This document shows, one piece after another, positions 10,923-21,469 of a DNA stretch of 64,000 nucleotides. Origin of the DNA: Symbiodinium natans (lineage: Eukaryota; Sar; Dinophyceae; Suessiales; Symbiodiniaceae); assembly GCA_905221605.1 (NCBI GenBank), contig CAJNDS010001446.1:787315-851314 (forward strand). The letters run 5' to 3'. How positions within the stretch are numbered: position 1 is the first letter of the stretch; the number at the start of each line of letters is the position of its first letter. The position numbers and the translations under genes are program-made. The notes under the pieces were generated by a model, which saw only the letters and a program-made list of their open reading frames with translations, had not been told where the DNA came from and made no database searches.

Positions 10923-11298
10923 ATGCACTGCAACCTTTAAACCACCTGAATGGGGGGTCAAAGGTCCAATTCAAGGCGTCATGGGGGAGGGCGATGGGTG
11001 GCGGGGTTTGGGCATGCACTGAAGCCAAACAATGCAAAAACACTCCAATTCAAGGTGTCATGAGCAGCATGCTGTGAGAGCGGGTGAGGGCGGTGAGGGC
11101 GGTGGGGGGTCTTCACTGACGCCGCCCTGCTACCGCTGGGGTCGGCGGATATATATATATATATATACATATACATCTATATACAAAAACTTGTTTCTTG
11201 CTGTGTGCATTATTTACTTTGAAGATTTTGTTTGTGCAGGGGTGTGGCGAGCGGGGACTCGTTCTGTTGGTTCAGAAGTTCGACTCCAGCCAGTAAAC

Positions 11299-11419
11299 AC
11301 GTGTACCTTGGGATGTTCCCCCCTTATACTAACAGTCCTAAATCGGGATTCGGGTACCCCCTACTGTGGTCCCGACTAAGGAGCTGTTAGTATAAGGGGG
11401 AACATCCCAACGTGCACCC
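11299..11419. mobile_element. Family A miniature inverted-repeat element, copy 1
   Basis: The ends are GGGATGTTCCCCCCTTATAC and its complement, AGTATAAGGGGGAACATCCC (element 11310-11408). The flanks ACGTGTACCTT and ACGTGCACCC look like a diverged target duplication of about 10 bp. Subterminal AACAGTCC is shared with the other copies. Confidence 0.85.
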
Positions 11420-11569
11420 CCCCAGAGCCCTAAAGACTTGCCCTGTCCAGGCTGATCTCGGACCTCAACCGGCGCATCCTCCAAACTCCTCCGGAGCTGC
11501 TCAGCTACGAGGCGCAGGGGAGAAGTTTCGCTTCCGGTGCCTGGGTTGCCAAATGCCTACTACTTGCAC

Positions 11570-11671
11570 TACTTGGAGGTTCATGGGTAGGTAGAAGTCG
11601 AGACAGAAGAGTGACAGAAGTGCCCTGCCTACTTGCAACCCCACGCATGACTACCCACGAACCTCCAAGTA
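11570..11671. mobile_element. Family B element, copy 3
   Basis: The ends TACTTGGAGGTTCATGGGTA and CTACCCACGAACCTCCAAGTA are almost perfect inverted repeats. It lies about 160 bp after family A copy 1. Confidence 0.85.
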
Positions 11672-12344
11672 TGACCAACTGAAATTTGTAGGGATTTCGG
11701 TTGCAGGTCTTTCTGGAGAGGCGCTTCTTTGGGCGTTTGGCTTCGTTCCTACGTTTTGTATGTAAGGCCTGAGTTGGGACCCTAGCCCGAAAAAATCAGG
11801 CTTGTTTGGGGGTATTATGCATGATGTATTTTGTGTTAGAGTATGTGCAAGTTCGAGTACATGTACGAGTATATGTATCTGTACGCTTAAGGCTTAAGGT
11901 GGGGCTCCAGGGGGTTTTAGAGGCATGGGGCACGGGGCTCATCATGGGATGCAGGTGTAGCTTGTAAGTTGTTGGGGATGGCAAGGCAAAAAGCGCACAA
12001 GCCCGAAGCCCTAAACCCTCAGTCTGAGGGCATGATGTTCAAGGTTGAGGGTTTAGGGTTTGTGTGTGTGTGTGTGTGTTCAGATCTTACGGTCTGCAGG
12101 GATGTGGAGTGGGTTTGGAGTCATTCAGCCGTTGTTCCTTTTGGGCGGCTGGGGCTTCGCGGAGCTTGACGGTGGCCCGAAGCTCTAAAACAGGGCATGC
12201 TTAGTTTCGTGGCCTGCCCTGGGCCACTTGGCAAAATCCCCCATGAATCCTGAAACCCTAAAACCTAAACCCTAAACCCAAAACCCGAACCAGAGTCCCT
12301 AAACCCTAAACCCTAAATCCGAAGCTGGTTAAACACGGAAGCTC

Positions 12345-12491
12345 CATGCTGCGAGGAGCTCCCAGATTTTGCAGAGGCTGCCTGGCTGGAGAAGAAGAAG
12401 AAGAAGTTTTGATACCCGGGTCAAGAGAGTGGTAAAGAAAACGCCACCGCTATCCGAAGCTACAGGTCCTGTGAAGCGTGCACAAAATGGG
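12345..12491 (+). CDS. Exon-like island ending in a strong GTAAGTA donor
   Basis: The frame reads LHAARSSQILQRLPGWRRRR then RSFDTRVKRVVKKTPPLSEA and TGPVKRAQNG, followed by GTAAGTACG at 12492. A competing frame over the first half reads EELPDFAEAAWLEKKKKKF and stops, which would make a terminal exon instead. The AAG repeat at 12390-12406 is coding in either frame. The basic composition suggests a nucleic-acid-binding or low-complexity tail. No domain is recognised. Confidence 0.35.
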
Positions 12492-12769
12492 GTAAGTACG
12501 ACGACAGCGATTCTAAGAGAAGCTTTCGACAGCTGCAGGTTCATGTCCTCAAGAACTCAATCCATCCCTAGGGTGTATATTAGGGTTTAGGGTTTAGGGT
12601 TTAGGGTAATTACCCAGAACACGGCGCCACACGGGCGTCTCAAAGATGGGCCCCACTTCGAATTCGGCGAGCAGGGTTTAGCAAGGCTTGCGCGTTGTCG
12701 CATCTGGGTTTGCAGGGTATCTGCAGTGACTCTTTGTTTTTCACCTTGTCTAGGTTACTTCTCACTTCT

Positions 12770-12804
12770 AAGGCTACATAGCTGTCCATGAGCCTTCAAG
12801 TAGG
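12770..12804. mobile_element. Family B element, solitary right end
   Basis: GTCCATGAGCCTTCAAGTAG matches the family B right end, but no left end is seen nearby. A similar solitary end lies at 19178-19204 (ACCCATGAACCTTCAAAG). Confidence 0.55.
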
Positions 12805-12957
12805 GCTTCGACGCTGGAGGCCACAACGCCCTCGGCAGACGCCATGGCCTCAGTTCTTTGATGGCTCTCGATGTTTGATGTGTCGTTGTTGAAAGTAGGC
12901 CCCCATTTTCGGTCACCTGTGTTGGTTGTTAGGCACCTCCTTCTCTGCTGAGAGCAG

Positions 12958-13125
12958 GCACATTCAGACCCTCCGCCAAAGCTTGCGTGCTCAGCATCAG
13001 GAACCTGCGAAGATTGCACAGCTTCGGAAGCAGCTCACCACTGCCCTGCATCAGTACTTCAGGACCTGCATGGCAGCATGTTTTGGACGTTGGATCGCCC
13101 ACACAATCGAAACCCGCAGCCAAAG
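12958..13125 (+). CDS. Exon-like island, helical protein segment
   Basis: A pyrimidine-rich stretch ending GAGAGCAG precedes a frame reading HIQTLRQSLRAQHQEP, AKIAQLRKQLTTALHQYF, then RTCMAACFGRWIAHTIET. It is strongly helix-forming, and the AACFGRWIAH part recalls the aromatic/Trp spacing of centrin-binding (Sfi1-type) helices, though one copy proves nothing. The frame continues into telomere-like sequence at 13136. It is one of the best coding-looking islands, but the right splice boundary is not clear. Confidence 0.42.
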
Positions 13126-14406
13126 CCGAAGGGTTCAGGGTTTAGGGCCTAAACCCTAAACCCTAAACCTTATATGGGCCTGTCACGAGAAGCCCCCACA
13201 GATTCCAGGAGCCGATGGCCCACCGCGAAGTCCGACTGGACTGAGGAGGCGTGAGACACTGTTCGGGTGGCGCTTTGGGAAGCATTGTCCTTTTGCTTCG
13301 CGTGGCCGTGGTCTAGCAGGGATACGACAATGGTCCGCACAACGTGCCGCTTCGGCGTGTGATGTTTTGGTGCTGCTTCTCAGGCCCCCCTTCAACCCTG
13401 AACCCTAAACCCCAAGCCCTTTTCAACTGAGGCATTGGCATGAGTCTGTGAGTCTAGTGCTCCCTGTATCAGCCAGATGTGAGCGCAAAAACCATGAGCT
13501 CTAAACGTCCCTAAGTCCCCATAGGATTAGGGTTTAGGGTTTAGGTTTTAGGGTTTAGGCCTACACCCCAAGACTCACTCCGCAGCATTCGGCGCCGCTT
13601 CTGTTGCGCATTCTTCTGAGGCCACTATAGTAGACTTCTCAACCCAATGAGACAAAGCTTGTTTCTCCGTAGTTCACTTATAAACCCCAAACCCCCCTTC
13701 TAACCACAATGAAAAACGGACCGACAATCAACCTTTTATATCCGCCCAAAAGCATAGGGACATTCAACATCCTGCGAAACTTATGTACCCCTAAACCCTA
13801 AACCCTAAACCCTAAACCCTAGAGAAGCGATAAGCCATGCCTTGCCTCGAAGGAGAAGGCGCGGGGACTGGACAGACCGACCGGTAATCGGAGCCTTCCC
13901 GCGAGGGCCTCAGATGCTCAAAGCCACCTGCCCTAACATAAGAGGGGATTTAGAGTTTAGGGTTTAGGGTTAGGGTAACCCCTGTCTTGAATGTATGAAG
14001 GTATGAATATAGGGGGAGAGGTCACGTGGGTCCAAACTATTTACTATTGTTTGGAGAGCCGCTGTGAGTGCCGTGGACGTCTGCTTGGCACCACGTGCAT
14101 GAGGCTTCCCAATCCCAGCCTTTCTGCATCGCCTTACCAAGATGAACTCACCAAATACGATGAAAGGATCATGCATGCATGTGTGCACATGTCGGTTGAA
14201 AGAGAGAGCCTCTAGAGTAGGGTGTGCACCTGGTGAAGGTTACACGTAGCATACTTTGCGTCGTAACTTCCTAAGCTGACAGGGGGGATCGCTGCGGGTG
14301 ACCGTCCGTATGGTGCGATTCATCACAGTTGGGCTGCGATCAGCAACATTTCCTGCGCGGTGCTGACGTGCTGCTTGCTCATTGCTCAGTGTAGATGCGA
14401 CGCATC

Positions 14407-14568
14407 CGAGCGCTGCTGATGAAGACCAAGAAGAAGAAGAGGCAGAAAAATGAAAAAGAAATGAGAAACAAAATAACAAGAGCAAGAAGGAGTTCCGAGA
14501 GAGGGAGAAAGGCGTCCGACCTTCTCGCCGAAACGAAAGAACGTAACAAAGAAAAGCGAAGAGAGAGA

Positions 14569-14602
<34 letters not shown>

Positions 14603-14650
14603 CAGAGAGAGAGAGGGGGAAACAAAACACACAAATACAAACACAGAAAA
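14407..14650. repeat. GA-rich purine tract
   Basis: GAAGAAGAAGAGG passes into a long (GA)n block and then ACAAAAA-rich sequence. Overlapping frames are Lys/Arg/Glu or Ser/Leu repeats. A real Lys/Arg-rich coding segment cannot be excluded. Confidence 0.85.
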
Positions 14651-14837
14651 ACATAGCCAAAAGAGGCAGGCACATGTACCTCGAGCCGTGCATTTAAATT
14701 TGCAGCATGCTCTACTGCATCCCATACTCCCAGAGCATCTCATCAGGCCTCCAGCTCTAGAGGACCCCTTTTTAAAGCCCTAAACCTTCGACCCCGAGTC
14801 TGAGGGCCTTGACGGTAGACCCTGTGCCAGATTACTA

Positions 14838-14931
14838 ATTGCTTAAGAAACCCCAAAAATGAAAGATATTCTTCCTTATTAAGGGCAATATAGGGATTAT
14901 TATTATTTTCATTCCTTTGGGGTTCTTAAGC
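14838..14931. mobile_element. Family G miniature inverted-repeat element, copy 1
   Basis: GCTTAAGAAACCCCAAAAAT at the left pairs with ATTCCTTTGGGGTTCTTAAGC at the right. The interior carries AAGATATTCTTCCTTATTAAG. Confidence 0.78.
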
Positions 14932-14987
14932 AAACAGTAGCAAGATGAACCCCCCCTAAACCCGAGGGGTGTAGGCCTAAACCCTGA

Positions 14988-15220
14988 ACCCAAACCCTAA
15001 ACCCTAAACCCTAAACCCTAAACCCTAAACCCTAAACCCTTTGCAGGCTTTTGCGGTGGACCTGAGCGCCATGCCCTGAGCACGTGTTGGTCCGTGCACC
15101 CTCAGCTTCGGTCCTCCTCGGTTTAGGGTTTAGGGTTTAGGGTGTAGGGTTTAGGGTTTAGGGTTTAGGGTTTAGGGTTTAGGGTTTAGGGTTTAGGGCT
15201 TAGGGTTTAGGGTTTAGGGT
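14988..15220. repeat. Paired telomeric arrays in opposite orientation
   Basis: CCCTAAA units (14988-15040) and TTTAGGG units (15119-15220) flank about 80 bp of unique sequence that holds the tiny exon-like island. Confidence 0.93.
15047..15079 (+). CDS. Very short candidate terminal exon
   Basis: A CCCTAAA array runs directly into CCCTTTGCAG, an acceptor-like end. The frame AFAVDLSAMP then stops at TGA. It is too short to judge alone, but it illustrates the recurring arrangement of C-strand array, AG, then short island. Confidence 0.18.
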   Translation, partial: AFAVDLSAMP

Positions 15221-15276
15221 GGTGGCTGGAAAAGGGTCCCGTATAGGACCTTGTCAAGCTCATCTATGACCCAGAG

Positions 15277-15376
15277 AAGCCCCTATTCTCTTGTTTTAAG
15301 GCTATAGGTTCCCTAATAAGCCTCTTAGAGCAAAAAAGGCACCCATTTATTCCAAGGTTACTCTTGGGTTTAGTAA
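15277..15376. mobile_element. Family C dispersed repeat, copy
   Basis: The family C order is present: CCCTATTCTCTTGTTTTAAGG, GGTTCCCTAATAAG, AAAAAAGGCACCC, GGTTACTCTTGGGTTTAG. It shares this order with 18036, 22228 and 50235. Confidence 0.65.
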
Positions 15377-15379
15377 TGA

Positions 15380-16147
15380 TCCAAGGCAAGGAGCTTAGTT
15401 TTTCAGTGAGGACCTGCTTTGGCTTGGTAGTTACAACGCCTCGGAAACACATACGCCTTGATTTTGGATGTTTTGACTGGGGGAACATAAACACCTATGC
15501 CGAGCAATCATGTTGAGCGTTTGGACCGGCTGAAGAAACTGAGGCTGGCCAAAGTAATGAAAATGCTGGAAAACCTGTTAACACCACGTGATCCGCAACG
15601 GCATCTCAATGTGTTTTTTTCGACTTTGAACATTTTAGGATCAAGCCCTCGGTGCTTGCACTCAGCACACAGCTTGCTGCGCACAGTTCTCACGAGCTTT
15701 ACTGGGTACGGGGGTTAAGTTGACCCGCGTTGTGTAAAGTCGACCCGCGACAGCGTGAACTTGGGGATCTATGCACGCAGGCTGTAGTTTGTAGGCTCGG
15801 GAGGGTACATAAAAGCATTGATCCGCCACAGCATGACCTTGAAGAGTTACTTATTCAACTCGTGTTTTCGATGTTGGGGATGCACATGTCTCACGGGGCT
15901 TAGTTTAGCATGACAATGGGGTTCTTGAGCGGCAGTAGGCCTTCTTACTAATTTCAGGCAAGAGAGGCATGGCTGAGTTTCCCTAGACAAGCTATTGCTA
16001 GTCTTAGTTTATTAGGGGATTCTGCCGTGTGATCTCACATCGGGGTTGCTGCCTTCGAGTTTGGGGCCAGTCCTAGAGCGCGACCTCGCCCGGACCTCGC
16101 GGAACCTTGCGCGGGCCTCGCGCAGGGCCACGTTCAACACCCCTGCT
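15380..16147. other. Region 15380-16147: unique sequence
   Basis: No telomeric repeats. Opposed 61-73 codon frames at 15497-15718 lack motifs. Direct CCTCGC-type repeats lie at 16080-16120. Nothing is assignable. Confidence 0.45.
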
Positions 16148-16636
16148 TCAAACCAAGTCTTGGCCTTGAGGATTCCATTGTTTCATTCTGGACTCCCTGC
16201 AGAAAATGGAGAGTGACCTTGCAAAATCCCATTTCAAGCGGCGTTCGCTTCGCGTGCTGTAACGTGGTTTTTCTGCATGTGTTTCGTACTCAAGCTTCGC
16301 TATGTGCATCGTGGTTGTGCTGTCCAAAACCAGGCGTGCACTTGCAGTTTCCAAAGGTTTTGAACTTGTTTCCATGCTATTTCGATGCAGTTTTAAAGGA
16401 GAGTTTCGCACCGCGTGCCGATTTTGCACATAGGGCCGCGCGAATTTAAAACAAGCGTGTGCTTGGGGATTTACAGTCCATGGGTCGACTTTTTGCCAAT
16501 CGAGGCGTGGACTTCGCACGGCTTGGGCCGACTTAACCCCCCCACCAAGTAGCCAGTCGCGTAGGTGCTCTCGGCTTCTCCAGCCATGAAGAAACACACA
16601 TGCTCCATCGTTTCCAGCCGGGCCCGGCCGGGCCAT
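16148..16636 (-). CDS. Unrecognised 162-codon open frame
   Basis: This is the longest non-repetitive open frame on the minus strand. It begins MARPGPAGNDGACVFLHGWR and is basic, with no signal peptide, membrane span or motif I recognise. The opposite strand is also partly open, and the region has no telomeric repeats for about 1.2 kb. It may be coding or chance. Unusual is that it lies in one of the few long unique stretches of the window. Confidence 0.2.
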   Translation of the reverse strand: MARPGPAGNDGACVFLHGWRSREHLRDWLLGGGVKSAQAVRSPRLDWQKVDPWTVNPQAHACFKFARPYVQNRHAVRNSPLKLHRNSMETSSKPLETASARLVLDSTTTMHIAKLEYETHAEKPRYSTRSERRLKWDFARSLSIFCRESRMKQWNPQGQDLV

Positions 16637-16784
16637 GATAGCTCACGTAAGTGCCCCCAAGAAGAAGAGGCAACGGCTACTGCACACATCCTGAATGCTC
16701 GATGCTTCGAAAGGGCGACAAGGTTTCGTAGCTGCGTTTTGGAGCACTATACTTTAATGTTTCTTTGGGTTCTGGGTTCCTGTT

Positions 16785-16860
16785 ATAGCTACTTATACCT
16801 AAAAAGTATAGACCCTTTTTCCATAGCTACTTATACCTAAAAAGTATAGACCCTTTTTTT
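16785..16860 (+). repeat. 38-bp tandem duplication
   Basis: ATAGCTACTTATACCTAAAA, then AGTATAGACCCTTTTT, occurs twice with a 2-bp joint. Confidence 0.93.
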
Positions 16861-17225
16861 CCAGGGTCCACTCCAAAGCAGGGGTAGGTGCCGGGTAGAG
16901 GTTACTGGAGCTGTGAGGCTGTGGGCGTGCCGGGTGCTCAGTTGCAGCCAGGCTGGCTCAGGACATTCAGCGAAGGCCTCTTGTAGAAATGTAAGCTTAC
17001 AGAGATGTTCTTTCTCTATCTGCGTTGCACCTTCTTCGATACCTCAGCCAGTGCCCTGATATCACTTATATCTGTCTTGATGGGTGCGACGAGGTTTGTG
17101 GGCATAAAATGCCGCCAAGGCCGTACATCAACGCCGCCCGCGTGCCGGGCGTTGTGCCGGATGCGGTCTCCTACCTTGTGCCCACTCCTCTGATGTTTGC
17201 TTTGTTCAGGGTTTAGAGGCTCTGT

Positions 17226-17345
17226 GTTTAGGGTTTAGGGTTTAATTAGGGTTTAGGGTTTAGGGTTTAGGGTTTAGGGTTCAGGGTTTAGGGTTTAGGG
17301 TTTAGGGTTTAGGGTCTCTAGGGTTCAGGGTTTATAGGGTTTAGG
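17226..17345 (+). repeat. Interstitial telomeric array (TTTAGGG)
   Basis: About 13 units with a few substitutions. Confidence 0.94.
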
Positions 17346-17545
17346 AGGGTCTATGGTGTCTATGGGCCTAGGGCGTAGGTTTCAGAGTGTTGTCTGGCTC
17401 AGTGATACACGAGTTTCACTTGTTCAAAGGCTTGCGGACTTCATTCGGCGTGGCTCTTTAACCGCACCCCTCCCCAGAATCAGAAGTAGCAATCCGCAAC
17501 TAGCGACTGAATGCCCATGACGTGAACCCTCAGCCCCATACACTA

Positions 17546-17880
17546 TCCTAAACCCTAAACCCTGGATAACCCCTAAACCCTAAACCTTAAACCTGAAACC
17601 CTAAACCATACACCCGAAAACCCTAAACCCTAAACCCTAAACCCTAAACCCTAAACCCTAAACCCTAAACCCTAAACCCTAAACCCTAAACCCTAAACCC
17701 TAAACCCTAAACCCTAAACCCTAACCAGCCAGAAAGGATCCGAAACCTTGTCCTGAGGGCCATCCTTCGATCTCATGCGGGCCCCAAGCGAGCCTTAAAC
17801 ACACTGACCCCCTCAACCCTAAACCCTAAACCCTAGGGTTTAGGGTTTAGGGTTTAGGGTTTAGGGCTTAGGGTTTAGGG
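17546..17880. repeat. Telomeric arrays ending in an inverted junction
   Basis: CCCTAAA units run 17546-17724. After 90 bp of unique sequence, CCCTAAA (17818-17835) meets TTTAGGG (17836-17880) directly at CCCTAGGG. Confidence 0.93.
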
Positions 17881-18035
17881 GCTGGGATTCGGACTTCAGG
17901 CCCTGAGCTCCGGAGTAGTTCGGTCACGCAGCCGCTAGTAGAATAGCCCCCCCTATTCTAATTATTATGGCCCCTGTATTATCTGCTTAACCCTTATCCT
18001 GCTCACCCGAAACCCCTACCCTAGGATGCCCAGTA

Positions 18036-18140
18036 GTACCCTTATTCTCTTTTGGGGGTTCAGGTTCCCCTATACACCCCTTCAAGCAAAGAAGGGCACC
18101 CGTTTTCAGCCTAGGTTACTGGGCAGCCTAGTACCTAAGA
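18036..18140. mobile_element. Family C dispersed repeat, copy
   Basis: The family blocks are CCCTTATTCTCTTTTGGGGG, AGGTTCCCCTATACA, AAGAAGGGCACCCG and AGGTTACTGGGCAGCCTAGTA. TTTTGGG and the later AAGGGCACCC form loose inverted ends. Confidence 0.68.
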
Positions 18141-18478
18141 GCCCGCGAAGCCCTGCTTCCCTAAACACCAAGGCCTGGAACCGGAAAACCAGAACCTTAG
18201 GTCCCGAATTTCCCAAAGAACCGGTCAGGCGCTTCGGGTTTCGGGCCCCCTAAACTGCAACACCTAAAGGTGTCACGATGTAGGGTGTAAGGGTTTAGGG
18301 GGTTTTTGGGGTGGCCCCCTTTTCACACTTCCCAAAAATAGATTAAAACCAAAAAAGAACAGCCTAAGGACCCAGCATCCACTGCCCAAGACTGTTGGGC
18401 ACTTTTGGCACATGGTCCTCCACCTGCGGCCAGCGGTCATCGCCGTGACCTCAAGTGATGGCTTAAGAGGCTTGTCTT

Positions 18479-18595
18479 CTGAAGTGGGGATGTTCCCCCT
18501 TATGCTAACAGTTCTTATATAGGGGTTAGAATAAGGGGTACTACAGAATCTATGAAGGACTGTTAGAAAAAGGGGAAAATCCCAGTACTGAAGTG
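18479..18595. mobile_element. Family A miniature inverted-repeat element, copy 2
   Basis: The element at 18487-18583 has the GGGATGTTCCCCCTTATGC end and a degraded right end (AAGGGGAAAATCCC). CTGAAGTG occurs directly left (18479-18486) and four bases right (18588-18595), a probable target duplication. Confidence 0.82.
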
Positions 18596-18599
18596 CAAT

Positions 18600-19910
18600 A
18601 GCCCGGTCAGCTTAACAAAGCTAATCAGGCACTAGCTGCCATTCCTCGCTTCTGGCAACAACTAAATGCAAAGAGTATGCAGGGGAGCTAAGGGTTCCCC
18701 AAGCGAAGGAGACCTAAACCTAAAGTGTTAGGGCTTGAGGATAGCAGGGAGTTCTAGGTGGGTGGTGGTGGCGGTGTTCCCGCTGAAGTCACGGCCCAAA
18801 GCCCTTCATCTCTAAACTGTTAAGGGGCCCATGAGACTTTTTTAAGGGTCCACAGATTAGGGTTACGCCCAAGTTTCTTTTGAACTCCGATGTTTTGAGG
18901 ACGAGATCATCAGGTACCCCAAAGAAGCCCCAAAAGGAAGGACAAACTGTTTCATTTTTCACCCTGTGCAGCTGTGCAATCGTAAACCTTCAAAGCTCAA
19001 ACTCTAAACACAAGATCCAGATCCTCGAGACCTTACCCCTCTCACCCTTGAGGTCATGCTCAATGGTTGGGCTCCCAGACGTTCGAGGTTTACTTGAACC
19101 CATAAACCCTCAGCCGCTCGAAGGCGCATGGGTGCATGTGTGCATCTACAACACAGCTACCCTACGTAGAATTCTAGTTACAGGTAACCCATGAACCTTC
19201 AAAGAAGACTTGGGGTTCAAAGTTGGAGTGCGCGTGGTTGCAACGACAAAGTCTGTCGTCAAACTTTAAGGTTCTTAGTTCGGAGTCAACCGTTTAGTGC
19301 TTTTGGGGTTCCTTCTCGGTTTATGGCGGTTTACGAAAATAGGGGGACCCCGAAAATAGACTCCCAAATAGTAGGATTCCCTTGTAATAATGACCTTAAT
19401 AAGGTACCCCCGAATATCGCACAACCCTTGATGGTTTCGGTTGAGAAGTGGTGGCCCAATTCACGGCACCCCTACCAAGAACATGGGTAGATGCCATGCT
19501 TGGCTCACGGGCTTCTGGATGCTCCAGGTAGATTTGCAGTTCTGGGTTTCGGGTTTAAGGTTTAGGGTTTAGGGTTTAGGGATTGGGGTTTAGGGTTCAG
19601 GTTTTGGGGTTAAGGTTTGTTGTTTTGAGGCTCCCTTTCGGTGGTATAGGATGCCGAGTCGAGTCATGTTTGCCCCCCAAAGCACTGCAACCCTAAACCT
19701 CGAAATGCCCTGAACCCTGAGCCTTTCTCTTGTTTTAAGGGGGGGGGGGGGGGTAGGGGAGAAAGTTCGAAGCGGGAGGGGTTTTTGGGCGTGCTTGTAG
19801 GTGAATAAGGGCTTTTTCTTCGCCAGTCGGGCTCTGGGGTCTGCGACGTCTGGGGCTTCGGGCATCGGATTTTCCCACTGCATCAGGCTTGGGCTTCCCC
19901 AAAACCGTAA
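18600..19910. other. Region 18600-19910: unique sequence with a family E copy
   Basis: Open frames at 18880-19194 and 19191-19490 are short and unrecognised, and the second crosses a family E repeat. A G run lies at 19739-19753. Confidence 0.45.
19337..19437. mobile_element. Family E dispersed repeat, copy 1
   Basis: The core CCCAAATAGTAGGATTCCCT, then AATAAGGTACCCC, recurs at 51044 and 63442, and in reverse at about 43446-43520. Confidence 0.72.
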
Positions 19911-19914
19911 CCTC

Positions 19915-20007
19915 GGGATGCTCCCCCTTCTCCGAATAGACCTTAATGGGGATGAAAGGGGGTACTCTGATCCCTATTAAGGACTGTTCGTAGAAGGGGA
20001 ACATCCC
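19915..20007. mobile_element. Family A miniature inverted-repeat element, copy 3
   Basis: The ends are GGGATGCTCCCCCTTCT and AGAAGGGGAACATCCC. The right end runs straight into CCCTAAA-type repeats. No clear target duplication is seen. Confidence 0.78.
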
Positions 20008-20377
20008 TAAACCCTACACCCTAAACCCGAAACCCTAAACCCTAAACCCTAAACCCTACACCCTAAACCCTAAACCCTCAGGTTGAACAGAGCGTGAGTG
20101 GGTCGACTTCGAGGTTGAGGAAAGCGTAGAGCTTGACAGAGCTAGGAGTGCTGTCGGAAACCCTGAACTCTAAGCCTAGACCCTATAGGGTGCTGCTTTC
20201 GGGCCGAGAGCTCTTTTTTTGGGGGGGAGGAAGGCGGGGGGGGGGGGGGGGGGAGCGGCGGAGAGGGGGAGCGGAGGGGGGTGCGGAGGTATGTCTGCGG
20301 ATTGTCTCCTCAACGCCAGCTCTTAGACGGCAGCTCTCGGTGCTCCAGGGCTTGGGCTCCTTTGGGTTCAGCCACTT

Positions 20378-20471
20378 GGGATGTTCACCCTTATACTAAC
20401 AGTCCCTAGTAGGGACTATAATCAGAGGTACTGAAATCCCTACTGACGGTTGTTTGAATACGGGGGAGCCC
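20378..20471. mobile_element. Family A miniature inverted-repeat element, copy 4 (degraded right end)
   Basis: The left end GGGATGTTCACCCTTATAC and the internal AACAGTCCCTAGTAGGGACTATAATC match the family. The right end (ACGGGGGAGCCC) is degraded. Confidence 0.7.
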
Positions 20472-20803
20472 TAATCCTAGGTGGGATAAGGGCGACCCTT
20501 AAAAGGGAACCCCTTCTTAACCCTCTTCTGGCTCTCTTAACCAAGGGACCTTATTCAGAGGGTCTATATCCCCAAGGGTCCCCCTAATCCCTAAGCCCCA
20601 ATCAGCAACTTTCAGCTTACAGCCCTGGCCATGCGATTGGCCGCACAGCCTAGTGGTGAGGCCACATCTCCTCGGACGCAGCCCAGGTCAGCACATGCTA
20701 CCAGGGTTTAGGGTTGAGGGTTTAGGGTTGAGGGTCTAGGATGGAACCCGAGAAACTCTTATTCAGCCCTGAACCCTCAGACCCGAAACCTAGGGTATCT
20801 TTT

Positions 20804-20895
20804 GGGATACTCCCCCCTATACTAACAGTCCTTAACAGGGATTATAGTACCCCCTATGATAGTCCCCATAAAGTTACTATAAGGTGGAATATCCC
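20804..20895. mobile_element. Family A miniature inverted-repeat element, copy 5
   Basis: The ends are GGGATACTCCCCCCTATAC and TATAAGGTGGAATATCCC. It is flanked by a longer direct duplication of about 34 bp (20768-20801 and 20899-20933, both ending TAGGGTATCTT). Confidence 0.78.
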
Positions 20896-21035
20896 AACCT
20901 GAACCTTCATACCCTAAGCCTATAGGGTATCTTCAAGATGCAAGGGATGGACTTGCCTTGCACTCCCCTGGGCATTTTTTGGAGAAGGGGAACGTACGGG
21001 GCTTGATCTAACTTATTGACCCTTTCTGTTTTTGT

Positions 21036-21461
21036 TTGTGTCTCTTGCCCTTTGCCTGTGTGCCAGAAAGGGCCCGTATCAATTTAGATGACCCCCCCAA
21101 TGTAGGGCAGAGTTCAGTGATTGCAATTTGGGTGGTGGCATCTGAAGCAAGCAGTGTCACTGTTGTTGGCCCAACATCCAGCGCCGACCCACAAGCATCA
21201 GCAATTGTCGTGGCGCCGCTGTGCACAGTTACACGGGGAGTGCATATAGTAATTGCAGCACGTAGCACCTTTGCGTTCTCTCAACGTGATAAAGTGGCTC
21301 GCGACACAACAAATCATATCCATGCAGCATGCATAGTTGTCCTTGCGCCCGTATTGAATGTAGCCCCGTCTTTCTTGTATCAACCCAAGTTCACGAATCC
21401 TGGAAAAGAACTGCGACTGTGGCAGTTCTGCGTGCCTTGCACGATTCTACCAATAACCTGA
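21036..21461 (+). CDS. Unrecognised 141-codon open frame
   Basis: This open frame in unique sequence is hydrophobic and Val/Ala-rich (VIAIWVVASEASSVTVVGPT). The minus strand at 21008-21268 is also open and Thr/Ala-rich, so the coding strand, if any, is unclear. The flanks are not telomeric. No family is recognised on either strand. Confidence 0.2.
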   Translation: MCLLPFACVPERARINLDDPPNVGQSSVIAIWVVASEASSVTVVGPTSSADPQASAIVVAPLCTVTRGVHIVIAARSTFAFSQRDKVARDTTNHIHAACIVVLAPVLNVAPSFLYQPKFTNPGKELRLWQFCVPCTILPIT

Positions 21462-21469
21462 CCAAAAGC

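Larger units (their letters stand above)
13126..14987. other. Region 13126-14987: intron-like sequence
   Basis: Telomeric units lie at 13137-13170, 13526-13560, 13792-13822 and 13946-13978. The unique parts hold short frames without recognisable motifs. Confidence 0.5.

Noticed and set aside
9235-11077. Several long Pro- or Gly-rich frames on both strands
   Set aside because: They follow from the G/C-only composition. All frames are open where T and A are rare.
11221-11300. Possible tRNA (AGTTCGACTCC resembles a T-arm)
   Set aside because: The T-stem does not pair and no matching acceptor, D or anticodon arm could be drawn.
14240-14743. 167-codon minus-strand Ser/Leu-rich frame
   Set aside because: It translates a (TC)n tract, and overlapping frames on both strands are open for the same reason.
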